Part shown: positions 7,686 through 16,167 of the stretch, piece by piece
How positions within the stretch are numbered: the stretch's first letter is position 1
How the letters are laid out: every line of letters starts with the position of its first letter
Position numbers and translations under genes: made by a program
Notes under the pieces: model-generated
The model's database searches: none
Told to the model about the DNA's origin: nothing
The model's input: only the letters and a program-made list of their open reading frames with translations
Assembly: GCF_036173125.1 (NCBI RefSeq)
Contig: NZ_CP108054.1
Span: 6,601,001 to 6,665,000, forward strand
Length of the DNA stretch: 64,000 nt
Direction: 5' to 3'
DNA from: Streptomyces sp. NBC_00286
GTDB taxonomy: Bacteria; Actinomycetota; Actinomycetes; Streptomycetales; Streptomycetaceae

Positions 7686-8336
7686 TTGTCCTACGGCTCG
7701 GGGGAGGGCCGGGCGGTGAGGCGGTCCGGCGCGTGGCACGCGGCGGATCTGGAGACGTGGGTTCGGCGTACCGGCGCTCTGGTGGTTGCGGGGGTAGCGG
7801 CGTACGCCTCGTATGTCCATCAGCGGGAGTTCGCGCTGCAAGGCGGAGCGGACAGGACCAGCGCGACCCTCTGGCCGCTCTCGGTCGACGGCTTGCTGCT
7901 GTTGGCGACGGTCGGGGTTCTGAAGCAGTCGGCTGCGGGTGACCGGCGCACGCGGTATGTGGTGCGGCTGGCCTTTCTGCTCGGGATCGTCGTGTCCCTC
8001 GCAGCCAACATGGCCGCGGCGCCCGCCCTGGAGTGGAAGCCCGTCTTGGTGGCGGGGTGGCCGCCGGTGGCGCTTCTGCTTGCGGTAGAGCTTCTGGCCC
8101 ATCGCTCCGGCGATCACGCCGAGGCCACTGCCGTAGATCCGTCCGGAGACGAACATGCCGATGTTGGTGATCCGCTACTGGCGCGCGCCCGGCAAGTGGA
8201 CGCTCGGCACAGAGAGGTGCACCAACGGCCGGTGTCGGCGGAGTCGCTGCGTAAGGACTTGCGCATCGGTGCCGGGCGGTCAAGGCAGTTGGTGGCATTG
8301 GTACGCGCGAGCCGCAACGGGAGCGCTCGTGGTTGA
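7686..8336 (+). CDS. DUF2637 membrane protein (plasmid/ICE spread-protein type)
   Basis: A TTG at 7686 follows GAAGGGAGC and gives 216 residues; GTG 7716 is an in-frame alternative. Residues about 28-140 contain several hydrophobic segments with the DUF2637 pattern [11 protein letters not shown]...[21 protein letters not shown], a further segment [19 protein letters not shown], and [18 protein letters not shown]. The C-terminal part ([24 protein letters not shown]) is a helix-turn-helix-like stretch common in these proteins. Members occur on actinomycete plasmids and integrative elements and next to their transfer genes; the exact role is not established. Its last codons overlap the superoxide dismutase fragment, so the C-terminus may be cut by a recombination joint near 8335. 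Confidence 0.7.
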   Translation: MSYGSGEGRAVRRSGAWHAADLETWVRRTGALVVAGVAAYASYVHQREFALQGGADRTSATLWPLSVDGLLLLATVGVLKQSAAGDRRTRYVVRLAFLLGIVVSLAANMAAAPALEWKPVLVAGWPPVALLLAVELLAHRSGDHAEATAVDPSGDEHADVGDPLLARARQVDARHREVHQRPVSAESLRKDLRIGAGRSRQLVALVRASRNGSARG

Positions 8337-8677
8337 GTACTGCTGGTTCCGAGTCCTTCGGCTCCTTCGCGAACTTCAAGGCACAGCTGTCCAAGGCGTC
8401 CGCGACCACGCAGGGTTCGGGCTGGGGCGTCCTGGCCTACGAGCCGCTGAGCGGCCGGCTGATCGTCGAGCAGGTCTACGACCACCAGGGCAATGTCGGC
8501 CAGGGCTTGACCCCGATCCTGGTCTTCGACGCCTGGGAGCACGCCTTCTACCTCCAGTACAAGAACCAGAAGGTCGACTTCGTCGAGGCCATGTGGCAGG
8601 TCGTCAACTGGCAGGACGTGGCCAAGCGCTACGCCGCCGTCAAGGAGCGTGGCGACAGTCTGCTGCTCGCGCCGTGA
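8333..8677 (+). pseudogene. Truncated Fe/Mn superoxide dismutase, C-terminal half
   Basis: From the TTG at 8333 the frame gives 114 residues equivalent to the C-terminal half of Fe/Mn superoxide dismutases ([52 protein letters not shown]). The two metal ligands of this half are present, D66 and H70 in DAWEH. The N-terminal helical domain with the other two histidine ligands is absent, so it cannot be an active enzyme. The first residues up to about 8345 do not look like the family. It begins exactly where the DUF2637 gene ends, which suggests a recombination or insertion scar. Confidence 0.85.
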
Positions 8678-8719
8678 CGGCGTAGAGCGCCTCGAGCCTC
8701 CTGCCTCGTGATCGTCTTC

Positions 8720-9453
8720 TCACCGTTCACCGGCAGGCGGCACAACGGACGGCTCCCGCAGGCCCGATGTCTGCGGGAGCCGTCCTGTTCCCGGCGGGGG
8801 GCGGCCGGTGATGTCGTCCCAGTGGAGCGTGCGGTCGCACCAGCGGTCCAGGAGCACTTGGTCGTGGCCGACGGCGAGGAGGCTGGCGCCGGTGGTTGCG
8901 CGGTAGTCCTCGACGGCGGCCACCAGCGCGGCGGTGGTGGACGCGTCCAGCATCGCGGTCATCTCGTCGCAGATCAGCCAGCACGGGCGCAGCACGAGGG
9001 CGCGGGCGAGGCAGGCGCGTTGGAGCTGGCCGTCGCTGACCTCGTGAGGGCGGCGGCCCAGGAGGTCGGGGGTGAGGCCGACGGCTATTGCCAGCTCGGC
9101 GACGCGTTCGGGGATCTCTTTGCGGCGGCCGCGCGCAGGGGTTCTGCGATCAGGTCGGTGAGCCGCAGCCGGGGGTCGGCGGAGAGTCGGGGCTGCTGGA
9201 AGACGACGCCGAACGTGGTGCGTTGGGTGCGCGGGGCGCGATGGCGCCAGCGTCGTACGGGTTCGCCGTCGAGGAAGAGGGTGCCGGAGTCGGGGCGGTG
9301 GAGAAGGGCGGCGACCCGGGCGAGGGTGGATTTGCCGCAGCCGCTGGGGCCGAGCAGGCCGACGGCCTCACCGGGTGCGACGGTCAGCGAGGCGCCTCGC
9401 ACCACCGGGGCTTTCCTGTCGTATCCGGCGGTGATGGCGCGCAGTTCAAGCAC
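8720..9453 (-). pseudogene. Frameshifted peptide/metallophore-type ABC ATPase (OppF/CntF-like)
   Basis: The GTG at 9453 has a good CGGAGGA site and opens with LELRAITAGYDRKAPVVRGASL, then Walker A GPSGCGKST and the Q-loop VVFQQPRLS. Near 9121-9136, a GC-rich stretch, the frame is lost by one base. In the next frame the homology resumes with KEIPERVAELAIAVGL, an ABC signature variant VSDGQLQR, Walker B/D-loop CDEMTAMLDAS and the H-loop AVGHD. All parts of one ATPase are present, so this is a single broken gene or a sequencing error. It overlaps the preceding ATPase fragment by 8 bases, the normal arrangement of paired ATPases in dipeptide, nickel or metallophore importers. No permease or binding protein is nearby. 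Confidence 0.75.
8747..8785. terminator. Strong bidirectional hairpin
   Basis: GGACGGCTCCCGCAG at 8747-8761 pairs perfectly over 15 bp with 8771-8785, with a 9-base loop. It sits between the SOD fragment on the plus strand and the ABC ATPase on the minus strand and can serve both. The broken ATPase frame reads through the hairpin before its stop at 8720, so the original stop was probably earlier. Confidence 0.8.
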
Positions 9454-9988
9454 GGGCGTCCTCCGGTACGTGCGGATGGTGGCAGGCGGTTCCGCCGGTC
9501 GTCGGGGGGAGGGTGGCGCAGGCTTCGGTGGCGCGCTCGCAGCGTGGGGCGAAGGCACAGCCGTCGGGGAGGTCGCCGAGTTCGGGTGGCATTCCGGGGA
9601 TGGGGGTGAAGGCGCGTTCGTAGGGGTGCTGGGGCCCGGGGGTGCCGAAGAACGTTTCCGCGTCGGTGAGTTCGACGATTCGGCCCGCGTACATCACGGC
9701 CACGCGGTCGGTGATGCGTTCGGCGGCCGTGAGGTCGTGGGTGATCACCAGCAGGGCCCGGTCCGTGCCGTCCTCGCGGTCGATGTGGCGGCGGAGTTCG
9801 TCGACCGTGTGGTCCACCAGGTCGCGGTCGAGTCCGGTTGTCGGTTCGTCGGCGAGCAGCAGGGGCGTGTCGCCGACGAGGGCGAGGGCGGTGGCGGCGC
9901 GTTGGGCGAGGCCGCCGGAGAGCTGGTGCGGGTGGCGGTCGAGGTGGTCGGTGGGGAACTCGGCGCGCTCGGCTGCCCTCGGCGGCTT
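9446..9988 (-). pseudogene. 5'-truncated ABC ATPase (OppD/DppD/CntD-like)
   Basis: Homology begins around 9985 with HPHQLSGGLAQRAATAL (ABC signature) and continues with Walker B LLADEPTTGLD, the H-loop LVITHD, AVMYAGRIVEL, and the family C-terminus HPYERAFTPIPG...GCAFAPRC, which carries the cysteines typical of oligopeptide-transport ATPases. The first roughly 130 residues, with Walker A and the Q-loop, are missing; upstream codons are unrelated. It cannot hydrolyse ATP. It is the upstream partner of the frameshifted ATPase, so an import operon was cut at about 9988. Confidence 0.8.
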
Positions 9989-10076
9989 GCACGCGGGTGT
10001 TCCTGACGTGCGCTGTTGGAGGTTTGTCCCGACGCTGGTCACAGGCCCCGATCGCCGCGATTGCGGGAGGCGCCGT

Positions 10077-10217
10077 GTGGTTGTGGTTGCCTTGCTTGTG
10101 CCGGTGGGGATGCTGCTGCTGTTGATAGCGCTGGGGGCGTACGAGGACCGGCTGTTTCCTCCGTCTCAATCGCCCCCGTTGGAGGACGACGATTTCGAAC
10201 AGACCGCATCGGACTGA
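10077..10217 (+). CDS. Very small single-helix membrane protein
   Basis: A GTG at 10077 preceded by GGGAGG gives 46 residues: VVVVALLVPVGMLLLLIALG, a single transmembrane helix, followed by a short acidic cytoplasmic-type tail (YEDRLFPP...EDDDFEQ). Small proteins with a hydrophobic helix followed by YED/YEE and a charged tail occur in Streptomyces and have no known function. The ribosome site and the regular composition support a real gene, but it lies among fragments and could be a passenger. Confidence 0.5.
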   Translation: MVVVALLVPVGMLLLLIALGAYEDRLFPPSQSPPLEDDDFEQTASD

Positions 10218-10448
10218 GCCGATGGCTCCTGCGTTGGTGGAGGCGAAGACTGCAGCGACGCGGGGCTGCTCGCCCGGGTTGACTTCCATGGGCGTGCACG
10301 GACTCCGAGCGCCCTGCGGAGGGAGCCTGACCTGCGTGGGTCTGTCAGCAGAAGAAGCCCAGCCTCCACTGTCTGGGACACCACGTGGCTCGGAAACGGC
10401 CGGGCGTCAGGGCAGGTCGGAGCGGACCACGGTGAACGGGCAGTGGGC
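10218..10448. other. Stretch without a recognisable gene
   Basis: All frames are open over short lengths only and none shows a family I recognise. It lies between the small membrane protein and the AraC remnant. Confidence 0.4.
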
Positions 10449-10586
10449 CAGTCCAGCGACCTGTCGGTGGACCAGATCGCCGGCCAGGTCGGCTTCGCCA
10501 CGGGCGCCTCCCTGCGCCAGCACCTCCACGCGGCGATCGGGGTCTCACCGCAGACGTACCGGCGTACGTTCCAGGCGGCCCGCTAG
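10449..10586 (+). pseudogene. AraC-family regulator, C-terminal DNA-binding remnant
   Basis: Forty-five codons from 10449 to the TAG at 10584 read QSSDLSVDQIAGQVGFATGA, SLRQHLHAAIGVSPQTYRRTF and a short tail. This is the second helix-turn-helix and closing motif of AraC/GlxA-type activators, a well-conserved segment. The rest of the regulator (about 270 residues) is absent, so it is a decayed fragment. Confidence 0.75.
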
Positions 10587-10896
10587 TGCCAACCAGGATC
10601 TACCGATTGCCAGTACTTTCGGTGACCGACTCCATGCGGGCTGCGGGAGAGCGTTCCAAGGGTACGTCGGCTCTCATCAGCGTGGACCCATCGACGTGCG
10701 GGAGCTCTGAGTCGGGGCGGACCTATGTCAGCCGTTCTCCACGTCGGCGGCTGTGAGGTTGTCGGGAATCGCTGCTGACGCCGAGAAAGCCCGACGGTGC
10801 GGTGACGCAGGCGCTGCGACAGCCGCGGGCTTGCACCGGCACCTGGCGGGCACATGCGACAGCGGCACGTGAGCACCGTCGCCACGAGCGGTCGCG
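10587..10896. other. Gene-free gap
   Basis: I see no coding, RNA or clear regulatory signal here. It separates the AraC remnant from the convergent zinc-type ABC ATPase and probably consists of decayed sequence. Confidence 0.4.
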
Positions 10897-11635
10897 TCAG
10901 GCCGGTTGCCAGATCTGTGCGAGCGTCGAAGCGGTGAGAAGCTGCTCGGGGTGCCCCTCTCCCGCCAGGTGACCGTAGCGGAGTAGAAGGCAGGCGTCCG
11001 CCGAGCGTGCGGCTTCGAGGTCGTGTGTGGCTTGCACGACGGTCACGCCGTCGGCGACCAGCTCCGTCAGCAGCGCGGCGATACGATCTTTTGCCTCGGG
11101 GTCGAGTCCGTGGTCGGCTCGTCCAGGAGGAGCAGGTTCGACTCCTGCGCGAGTCCTTGGGCGGTCAGGGCGCGTTGCCGCTGCCCGCCGGACAGTTCTC
11201 CGAGCTGGCGGGTGGCGAGGTCGGTGATGCCGAGCTCTCCATGGCCTGGTCCACGGTGGCGCGATCCTGCCGGGTCAGCCGGCACGGCCCGCGTTCGCCC
11301 CAGAGCCCCATCTCCACCGTCTGTCTGACCGTCAGCGGCAGTGCGTCACCGACGGCGCCGCGCTGCGGGACGAACGCCGGCGGCCGGTTGCCATGGTGGT
11401 GGAGCTGGCCTGATGTGGGTTGGATGACTCCGGCAATGACTCCGAGCAGCGTGGACTTCCCGCTGCCGTTCGGGCCGACGAGCGCCGTGACGGCCAACGC
11501 AGGTATCTCGGCGTCGAGTTGATGCAGAACGTGGCGGCCCGGATATCCGGCGGAGAGTCCCGTCAAGCGGACTCGGGGCGTCCTGTCCTCGGCGAGGGCG
11601 GGAGAGGGCCCCTGTGTCTTGAACATGGTTTTCAT
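10897..11635 (-). pseudogene. aztA: Zinc-type ABC transporter ATPase (AztA-like) with two frameshifts
   Basis: From ATG 11635 the frame gives RVRLTGLSAGYPGRHVLHQL, Walker A GPNGSGKST, and [20 protein letters not shown], typical of AztA-like zinc or manganese importers. Near 11235-11245 the frame shifts by one base and continues as [20 protein letters not shown] and Walker [10 protein letters not shown]. Near 11100 it shifts again and finishes with [17 protein letters not shown], the H-loop VVQATHDL and LAQIWQPA before a TGA at 10897. All motifs survive and only single bases are missing, so either the gene died recently or the assembly has two indel errors. No permease or binding-protein gene follows. 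Confidence 0.75.
11620..11634. promoter_or_regulatory. Zur-box-like inverted repeat at the start of the zinc ATPase gene
   Basis: On the minus strand the 15-mer TGAAAACCATGTTCA has TGAA/TTCA ends and, as I recall the Streptomyces Zur-box form TGAAAATGATTTTCA, matches it at 12 of 15 positions. It overlaps the first codons of the proposed start, so the true start may be further downstream. A zinc-responsive operator fits the AztA-like identity. The match is by eye. Confidence 0.4.
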
Positions 11636-11808
11636 TATAGTCCGCTTATGTGGAATGGTTGACGGGCCCCTTCGGGGTGACCTTCGTGCAAAGGGTGCTG
11701 TGCGGCGGGCCGACCTCCTCGTTTCCTGGGAAGGCATCACCTCGTGACCCCAGTCGCGCCTGACTGCGGGCGTTCCGGTGCACTATGCCTACAACTACGC
11801 TGAATCTC

Positions 11809-12246
11809 ATGACTGATGTCTCTCTGGGCGACGAACTGACTCGCCGCGTTGAAGACCTTGAAGAACGAGTCTCTCTGCTCTTCCAGGAACACCCAGCCGC
11901 TGAGACGAACAACGGGGTTGGAACAGCTAATCATGTAGCCGAAGCTGAGGACTCGCGTCAGCTCGCCACCAGGCTCCTCGCACATTCTGATCTGGACGTG
12001 TTGGCGGCTCGCCTGAACGCGCTCGGGCACCCGGTGCGTCTGCGTATCCTGCTCGCCTGTCTTGACGGCCCGCTCAGGGCTGCAGAACTCGCAGCGCAGA
12101 CCGATATGGGCAGTACAGGGCAGATCTACCATCACTTGCGCCAACTGGTGAACGAGGGATGGCTTTCAGCCTCACGCAGAGGCCACTATGAAGTACCCCG
12201 CGAAGCCCGTGAGGCTGTGGCTGCGGTTCTTGCGGCGACATCCTAA
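11809..12246 (+). CDS. Winged-helix (ArsR-like) transcriptional regulator
   Basis: The ATG at 11809 gives 145 residues; an in-frame ATG at 11785 is possible. Neither has a Shine-Dalgarno site, but TACGCT at 11796-11801 fits a -10 element placed for a leaderless mRNA starting at 11809, with a weak TTCCGG 17 bases upstream. Residues about 8-30 (DELTRRVEDLEERVSLL) look like a coiled coil for dimerisation. Residues about 60-135 form a winged helix: LNALGHPVRLRILLACLDGPLRAAELA, then the recognition helix region STGQIYHHLRQLVNEGWL and the wing SRRGHYEV. No cysteine metal site is evident. It is divergent from the broken zinc ATPase, but a regulatory link is only inferred. Confidence 0.75.
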   Translation: MTDVSLGDELTRRVEDLEERVSLLFQEHPAAETNNGVGTANHVAEAEDSRQLATRLLAHSDLDVLAARLNALGHPVRLRILLACLDGPLRAAELAAQTDMGSTGQIYHHLRQLVNEGWLSASRRGHYEVPREAREAVAAVLAATS

Positions 12247-12441
12247 AAAGGATCATAGGTGACATACGTTTCGCGGGTCAGTTGAACGAAAGACGAGGGA
12301 ATCGCTTGACCATCCATGAAGCCCGGAGTAAACGGATGATGCGAGCGATCACGATGGCGACTCTGTTCGGCCTGAGGGGCCCCGAAGATCCCGGACAGGA
12401 CCCAATAGGGTTTTCCTGTAAGGAATCGAGGGAAGCAGCAA

Positions 12442-12641
12442 GTGGCACGTCCAAGTCCGTACTCGCCGGAGTTCCGTGAAGAAGCGGTCCAGCTGGCGTT
12501 GAAATCCAGCAAGCCGGTCGCTCATGTCGCCCGGGAACTCAACGTGAATCCCGAGCCCTCCGCACCTGGGTGCGCCAACATGAGCGTGAACAGGGACAGC
12601 AGGACGGGCCGCTGCCGGTGCAATGGCCACGACCGACTTAA
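12442..12641 (+). pseudogene. IS3-family orfA transposase stub
   Basis: From GTG 12442, MARPSPYSPEFREEAVQLAL and KSSKPVAHVARELNVNPE match the N-terminal helix-turn-helix of IS3-family OrfA. A one-base shift near 12555 moves the homology to the next frame (LRTWVRQHEREQGQQDG), which stops at 12639-12641. The leucine zipper end and the orfB integrase are missing. It is a dead remnant. Confidence 0.8.
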
Positions 12642-12744
12642 GTCATGGCCATTGGAGTTCACCCAAGCCCTCCAGCTGACTTAAGAGCTTTCCATCGAGA
12701 ATTCTTGGCCCCCTTGAGGGGACTTGTTGCGCAATTACACGGGA

Positions 12745-12770
12745 GCAGCCGACGGGCGCCCGGCGGCTGC
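12745..12770. terminator. GC-rich hairpin after the IS3 stub
   Basis: GCAGCCG (12745-12751) pairs with CGGCTGC (12764-12770), and inside it CGGGC pairs with GCCCG, giving an almost continuous 12-pair hairpin. It may be a terminator or the relic of an element end. Confidence 0.5.
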
Positions 12771-12839
12771 CAGGGAGAGATGGAAGCGTCACCTATGGCG
12801 ACGCGATAGGGTGTAGATCACATCAAGAAGTGGAATCTT

Positions 12840-12945
12840 CAACTCCAAGGTCATTATATTTATCACTCTCATCCATGACATTTGTCAGGTGAAGGCATGA
12901 GAGATCTCAGCGGGGAAAATCTGCGACTGGCTGCATGATGAACTC
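12840..12945 (+). promoter_or_regulatory. AT-rich upstream region of the ABC/two-component locus
   Basis: This stretch is unusually AT-rich for the window (TCATTATATTTATCA) and contains the inverted repeat TGACA-TT-TGTCA at 12876-12887, 59 bases before the ABC start. It is the likely promoter and operator for the ABC-kinase-regulator unit, perhaps bound by the response regulator. No exact -35/-10 pair can be fixed. Confidence 0.35.
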
Positions 12946-13243
12946 ATGAACCCCACCCCTAACGTGATCGAGGTCACAGACCTGCGGAGGCGATACGGCG
13001 CCATGGGCGCCGAAGGCTTCGACGCGGTCCGTGGCGTCTCCTTCCGCGTCGCCCAGGGCGAGCTCTTCGCGCTCCTCGGCACGAACGGCGCCCCTCACAC
13101 CTGTCATCGAACTGATCCAGACAGCTTGGAACGGCGAGGGCACGGTAAGCGAGTCCGCGTTGAACGTCTTGATCGCGTCAATCTGGAGCGCGCTCTCGAT
13201 CCTGGCGGTCAAACGATGGTTCCGCTGGGAGCCACGCAGCTGA
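12946..13243 (+). pseudogene. Collapsed ABC exporter: ATPase N-terminus joined to permease C-terminus
   Basis: From ATG 12946 the frame reads IEVTDLRRRYGAMGAEGFDAVRGVSF and then LFALLGTNGA, the start of a DrrA/CcmA-type ATPase, and breaks inside Walker A at about 13090. From there another frame reads LTPVIELIQTAWNG, ALNVLIASIWSALSILAVKRWFRW and EPRS before a stop at 13243. That is the C-terminal transmembrane end of an ABC-2 type permease. An internal deletion therefore removed most of the ATPase and nearly all of the permease. ATPase, permease, kinase, regulator is a common antibiotic-export or stress-response order, and the two-component genes that follow are intact. Confidence 0.75.
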
Positions 13244-13299
13244 AGATCGGTTGAGGCCAGCTGATCCACGCCCGGGCGTGACACCAGGAGACCTGACAG

Positions 13300-14523
13300 A
13301 TGGAACAGGAATCAGAACAGTTAGTGGGCACTGCCTCCCCGCAACACCGTGCCTCGATGCAGCGCGTCACTCGCTCCACCCGGTGGGCTCTTTGTGCGAT
13401 CCCCTGGTTTTTCCTCCTGTCCTTCGCCGAACCTGCCGAGAGCTTTAGGCAAAGGCCGGTCTCCTCCCTGTTGTTGCGGGCCCTGGTGGTCGTATTCGTC
13501 GCACAAGCGGTCTTGGCGACCGTTGTTCTAGCTCACCGGATCGGCCACCGTGGCCCTTGTCGCGGGCCCACCGCGACCGTCATCGTGCTCTCCTGCATCC
13601 AAATTGCTGCCATTCTCGTGCTGCACAGCCTCGACTGGCCCGCGGATGCCGACGCCGTGGGCTACTACTGCATGCTGGTAGCGGCCCCGTTGGCCGCGGT
13701 ACTCAACGCCACCAGTGTGCGCGCCTACTCGGCATCCGGCGCGGCTGCGTGCACGTTCACCCTCGTCGCCGTGGCGGCAACCGGCTCTTCGCTTCGCAGC
13801 GTTCTCCTGATCGCTTTGGCCGTTGCCGCGATGTGGCTGGTGATCGGCCTGACGCTTCGGTCCTCCGTCTGGTATCTGTCCGTCATGTGGCGGCTCGACG
13901 CGGCCCGCGAAGCCCAAGGACGACTCGCGGTCGCCGAGGAGCGGCTGCGATTCGCACGCGACCTTCACGACGTCATGGGACGCAACCTCGCGGTCATCGC
14001 GCTCAAGGGCGAACTCGCGGCGCGCCTCAGTGAGGTCAACAATCCCCGGGCCGTCTCCGAGATGGTGGAAGTGCAGCGTCTGGCCCGGCAGTCGCAGAGC
14101 GAGATTCGTGATGTCGTACGCGGTTACCGGACCACAGATCTCGCCAGCGAGCTGGCAGGTGCCCGCTCCGTCTCCCAAGCCGCCGGAATCGCAAGCACCA
14201 TCGAGAGTGATCCGCCACTCGGGCTGTCCAGCGAGGCCAAGTCCGTGCTCGGCTGGGCCATCCGTGAGGGGGTCACCAACGTCCTCCGCCGCTCGGACGC
14301 ACAGAACTGCACCATCCGATTCGCGGAGAACGAGGGCGCTGACCTCCTCATCATCAACGACCACCCCCACTCTGCCGGCCCCCACGCCGGTACCGGACTG
14401 GGCGGCCTCGCCCAGCGCCTGACGCCGCTGGGCGGAAGGCTGCAACACGGTCCGGGGCCAGAGAACACGTATCGACTCGTGATCCAGCTCCCCCTTCCCA
14501 TCGAGCAGAAAGCGTCATCGTGA
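13300..14523 (+). CDS. Sensor histidine kinase (NarL-partner, HisKA_3 type)
   Basis: The 407-residue kinase starts at ATG 13300 after a good AGGAGA site. Residues about 28-190 contain five or six membrane helices with no large extracellular domain, the type that senses signals in the membrane or works with an ABC transporter. The dimerisation/phosphoacceptor motif is FARDLHDVMGRNLAVI, with H223 the phosphorylated residue. The ATP-binding part has an N-box REGVTNVLRRS (degenerate in its second half) and a G-box GTGLGGLAQRL. Codon 8 (13321-13323) is TTA, so translation probably depends on the bldA tRNA. It overlaps the next gene by 4 bases. Its usual ABC partner just upstream has collapsed, so what it now controls is unclear. 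Confidence 0.85.
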   Translation: MEQESEQLVGTASPQHRASMQRVTRSTRWALCAIPWFFLLSFAEPAESFRQRPVSSLLLRALVVVFVAQAVLATVVLAHRIGHRGPCRGPTATVIVLSCIQIAAILVLHSLDWPADADAVGYYCMLVAAPLAAVLNATSVRAYSASGAAACTFTLVAVAATGSSLRSVLLIALAVAAMWLVIGLTLRSSVWYLSVMWRLDAAREAQGRLAVAEERLRFARDLHDVMGRNLAVIALKGELAARLSEVNNPRAVSEMVEVQRLARQSQSEIRDVVRGYRTTDLASELAGARSVSQAAGIASTIESDPPLGLSSEAKSVLGWAIREGVTNVLRRSDAQNCTIRFAENEGADLLIINDHPHSAGPHAGTGLGGLAQRLTPLGGRLQHGPGPENTYRLVIQLPLPIEQKASS

Positions 14524-15125
14524 TCCGTATCCTGCTCGCCGACGACGAGCACCTCATTCGCGGCGCACTGGCATCGCTGCTGGACCTCGAAGAAGACTTG
14601 GACGTCGTTGCCGAGGCATCCACGGGATCCGAAGCGACGGCCAAGGCCCGAAAACACCGCCCCGACATCGCCATACTCGACCTGCAAATGCCGCAGAAGG
14701 ACGGCATCACCGTCGCCGCATGGCTGCGCAAAGCAGTGCCTGATTGCAACTCCCTCATCGTCACCAGCCACGGTCTACCCGGTCACCTCAAGCGGGCCTT
14801 GGAAGCTGGCGTACGGGGGTTCGTGCCCAAGACCGTCTCGGCCCAGGACCTCGCTCAGATTGTGCGCACCGTCCACGCCGGGAGCCGCTACATCGATCCC
14901 CTCCTGGCGGCCGATGCCATCAGTGTCGGTGACTCCCCTCTCTCCCCCCGGGAGGCCGACATCCTCATGCTTGCCTCCGACGGAGCCTCCGTCAGCGAAG
15001 TCGCAGAGCGCGCCGCATTGTCCGTCGGAACCGTGCGGAACTACCTCTCTTCCGCCACCAACAAACTGGGCGCCGAAAATCGCTACGGAGCCATTCATAT
15101 AGCCCGTGAGCATGGCTGGATCTGA
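14520..15125 (+). CDS. NarL/LuxR-type response regulator
   Basis: The GTG at 14520 overlaps the kinase stop (GTGA), so the pair is translationally coupled. The 201-residue protein has a receiver domain (residues 1-120) with the acidic pair in LLADDE, phosphoacceptor D54 in AILDLQMP, the T/S position in IVTSHG, and the lysine in GFVPKTV. Residues about 138-200 are a LuxR-type helix-turn-helix: LSPREADILMLASDGASVSE, VAERAALSVGTVRNYLSSAT, NKLGAENR. It should bind DNA when phosphorylated by the neighbouring kinase. The obvious original target, the upstream ABC operon, is deleted. The IS630 element begins 11 bases after its stop. Confidence 0.9.
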   Translation: MIRILLADDEHLIRGALASLLDLEEDLDVVAEASTGSEATAKARKHRPDIAILDLQMPQKDGITVAAWLRKAVPDCNSLIVTSHGLPGHLKRALEAGVRGFVPKTVSAQDLAQIVRTVHAGSRYIDPLLAADAISVGDSPLSPREADILMLASDGASVSEVAERAALSVGTVRNYLSSATNKLGAENRYGAIHIAREHGWI

Positions 15126-15136
15126 TGGCTGACTTA

Positions 15137-16141
15137 TTGATCAGAAACGGTTTGGGTTCTGGGTCGTTGGTGGGGTGTGAGCGATCTGGTGGGGGACGCG
15201 CGGCATCTGTCGCCGTCGGCGCAGGAGGCCCTGCGGCTGCGGGCGGTGGCCGCGTTGGTGGCGGGCCGGGACCGTGAGGACGCGGGGCAAGCCGGTCGGG
15301 GGTGCAGCAGGTGCTCGGGGAGGCCGAGCAGGCCGCGGTGCGGCAGGTGGTCCTCGATCACCGGCCCTGTGACGTGGGGCTTTCCGGCCAGTTGTGGACG
15401 CGGCGGCTGGTGGGCGACCTCATCGCGAAGCTGTACCGGGTGCGGCTGACCGAACCGGGGGTGGGCAAGTACCTGAACTGTCCTTCCAGCGTCCGGACAA
15501 GCGAGCTGTCGAGCAGGACCCCGAGGCCGTGGCGCGCTGGCATCAGGAGACCTGGCCGAAGATCCGAGCGAAAGCGAAGAAGGACGGCGGCGAGATCCTC
15601 TTCGCCGACCAGGTCGGCATCCGATCCGACCAGGTCACCGGCCGCACCTGGGGAGAGAAGGGTAGGACCCCCGTCGTGCGACGGAGCGGGAACCGGTTCT
15701 CCGTGAACGCGATGTCGGCGATCAGCACCAAGGGCCGGATGCACTTCATGGTCTTCACCGAGAACTTCACCGCCGAAGTGATGTGCCGCTTCCTGGACCG
15801 GCTCGTCGGCCACTTCGACCGCAAGGTCCATCTCGTGGTTGACGGACACTCCGCCCACCGCTCCAAGAAGGTCCGCGACTGGCTCGCCGCCCACCCCGAC
15901 GACGTCGAACTGCACTTCCTGCCCCTGTACTCGCCCGAACTGAACCCCGACGAGCTGGTCAACGCCGACCTCAAGCACAGCTCGCCCAAACAGCACCGCG
16001 CCCGCGACCAGGCCGAACTCGCCGCCGAAACCCGCCGCTTCTTCCGCAGACGGCAACGCCAACCCCACATCGTCCGCGGCTACTTCGGCGGCCCGCATGT
16101 CGGCTACGTCCTCGACGAGAACCTCATGAGTTTCTGATCAA
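15137..16141 (+). mobile_element. IS630-family insertion sequence, decayed inside but with perfect ends
   Basis: The sequence TATTGATCAGAAAC at 15135-15148 is repeated exactly in inverted orientation at 16130-16143. The outer TA on each side fits the TA target duplication of IS630/Tc1 elements, leaving 12-bp terminal repeats TTGATCAGAAAC and an element of about 1005 bp. The enclosed transposase is broken. Because the ends are intact, the copy could still be moved in trans by a related transposase. Confidence 0.85.
15177..16137 (+). pseudogene. IS630 transposase with internal deletions and frame changes
   Basis: Coding homology is spread over three frames. The N-terminus (GTG 15177, LSPSAQEALRLRAVAALVAGRDRE) is followed after a shift near 15285 by VLGEAEQAAVRQVVLDHRP and LVGDLIAKLYRVRLTEPGVGKYL, and after another near 15475 by LSFQRPDKRAVEQDPEAVAR to the end. 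The DDE catalytic domain is complete in the last frame: D in FADQVGI, D in VVDGHSAH, E in YSPELNPDE. The missing linker after the helix-turn-helix and both frame changes rule out a functional product unless frameshifting occurs. Confidence 0.85.
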
Positions 16142-16167
16142 TATGCGGTCGTGGGAGCCCATCCGCC

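Noticed and set aside
8708..10006. A 432-codon plus-strand frame opposite the ABC ATPases
   Set aside because: Antisense shadow. The minus strand carries Walker A, ABC signature and Walker B motifs.
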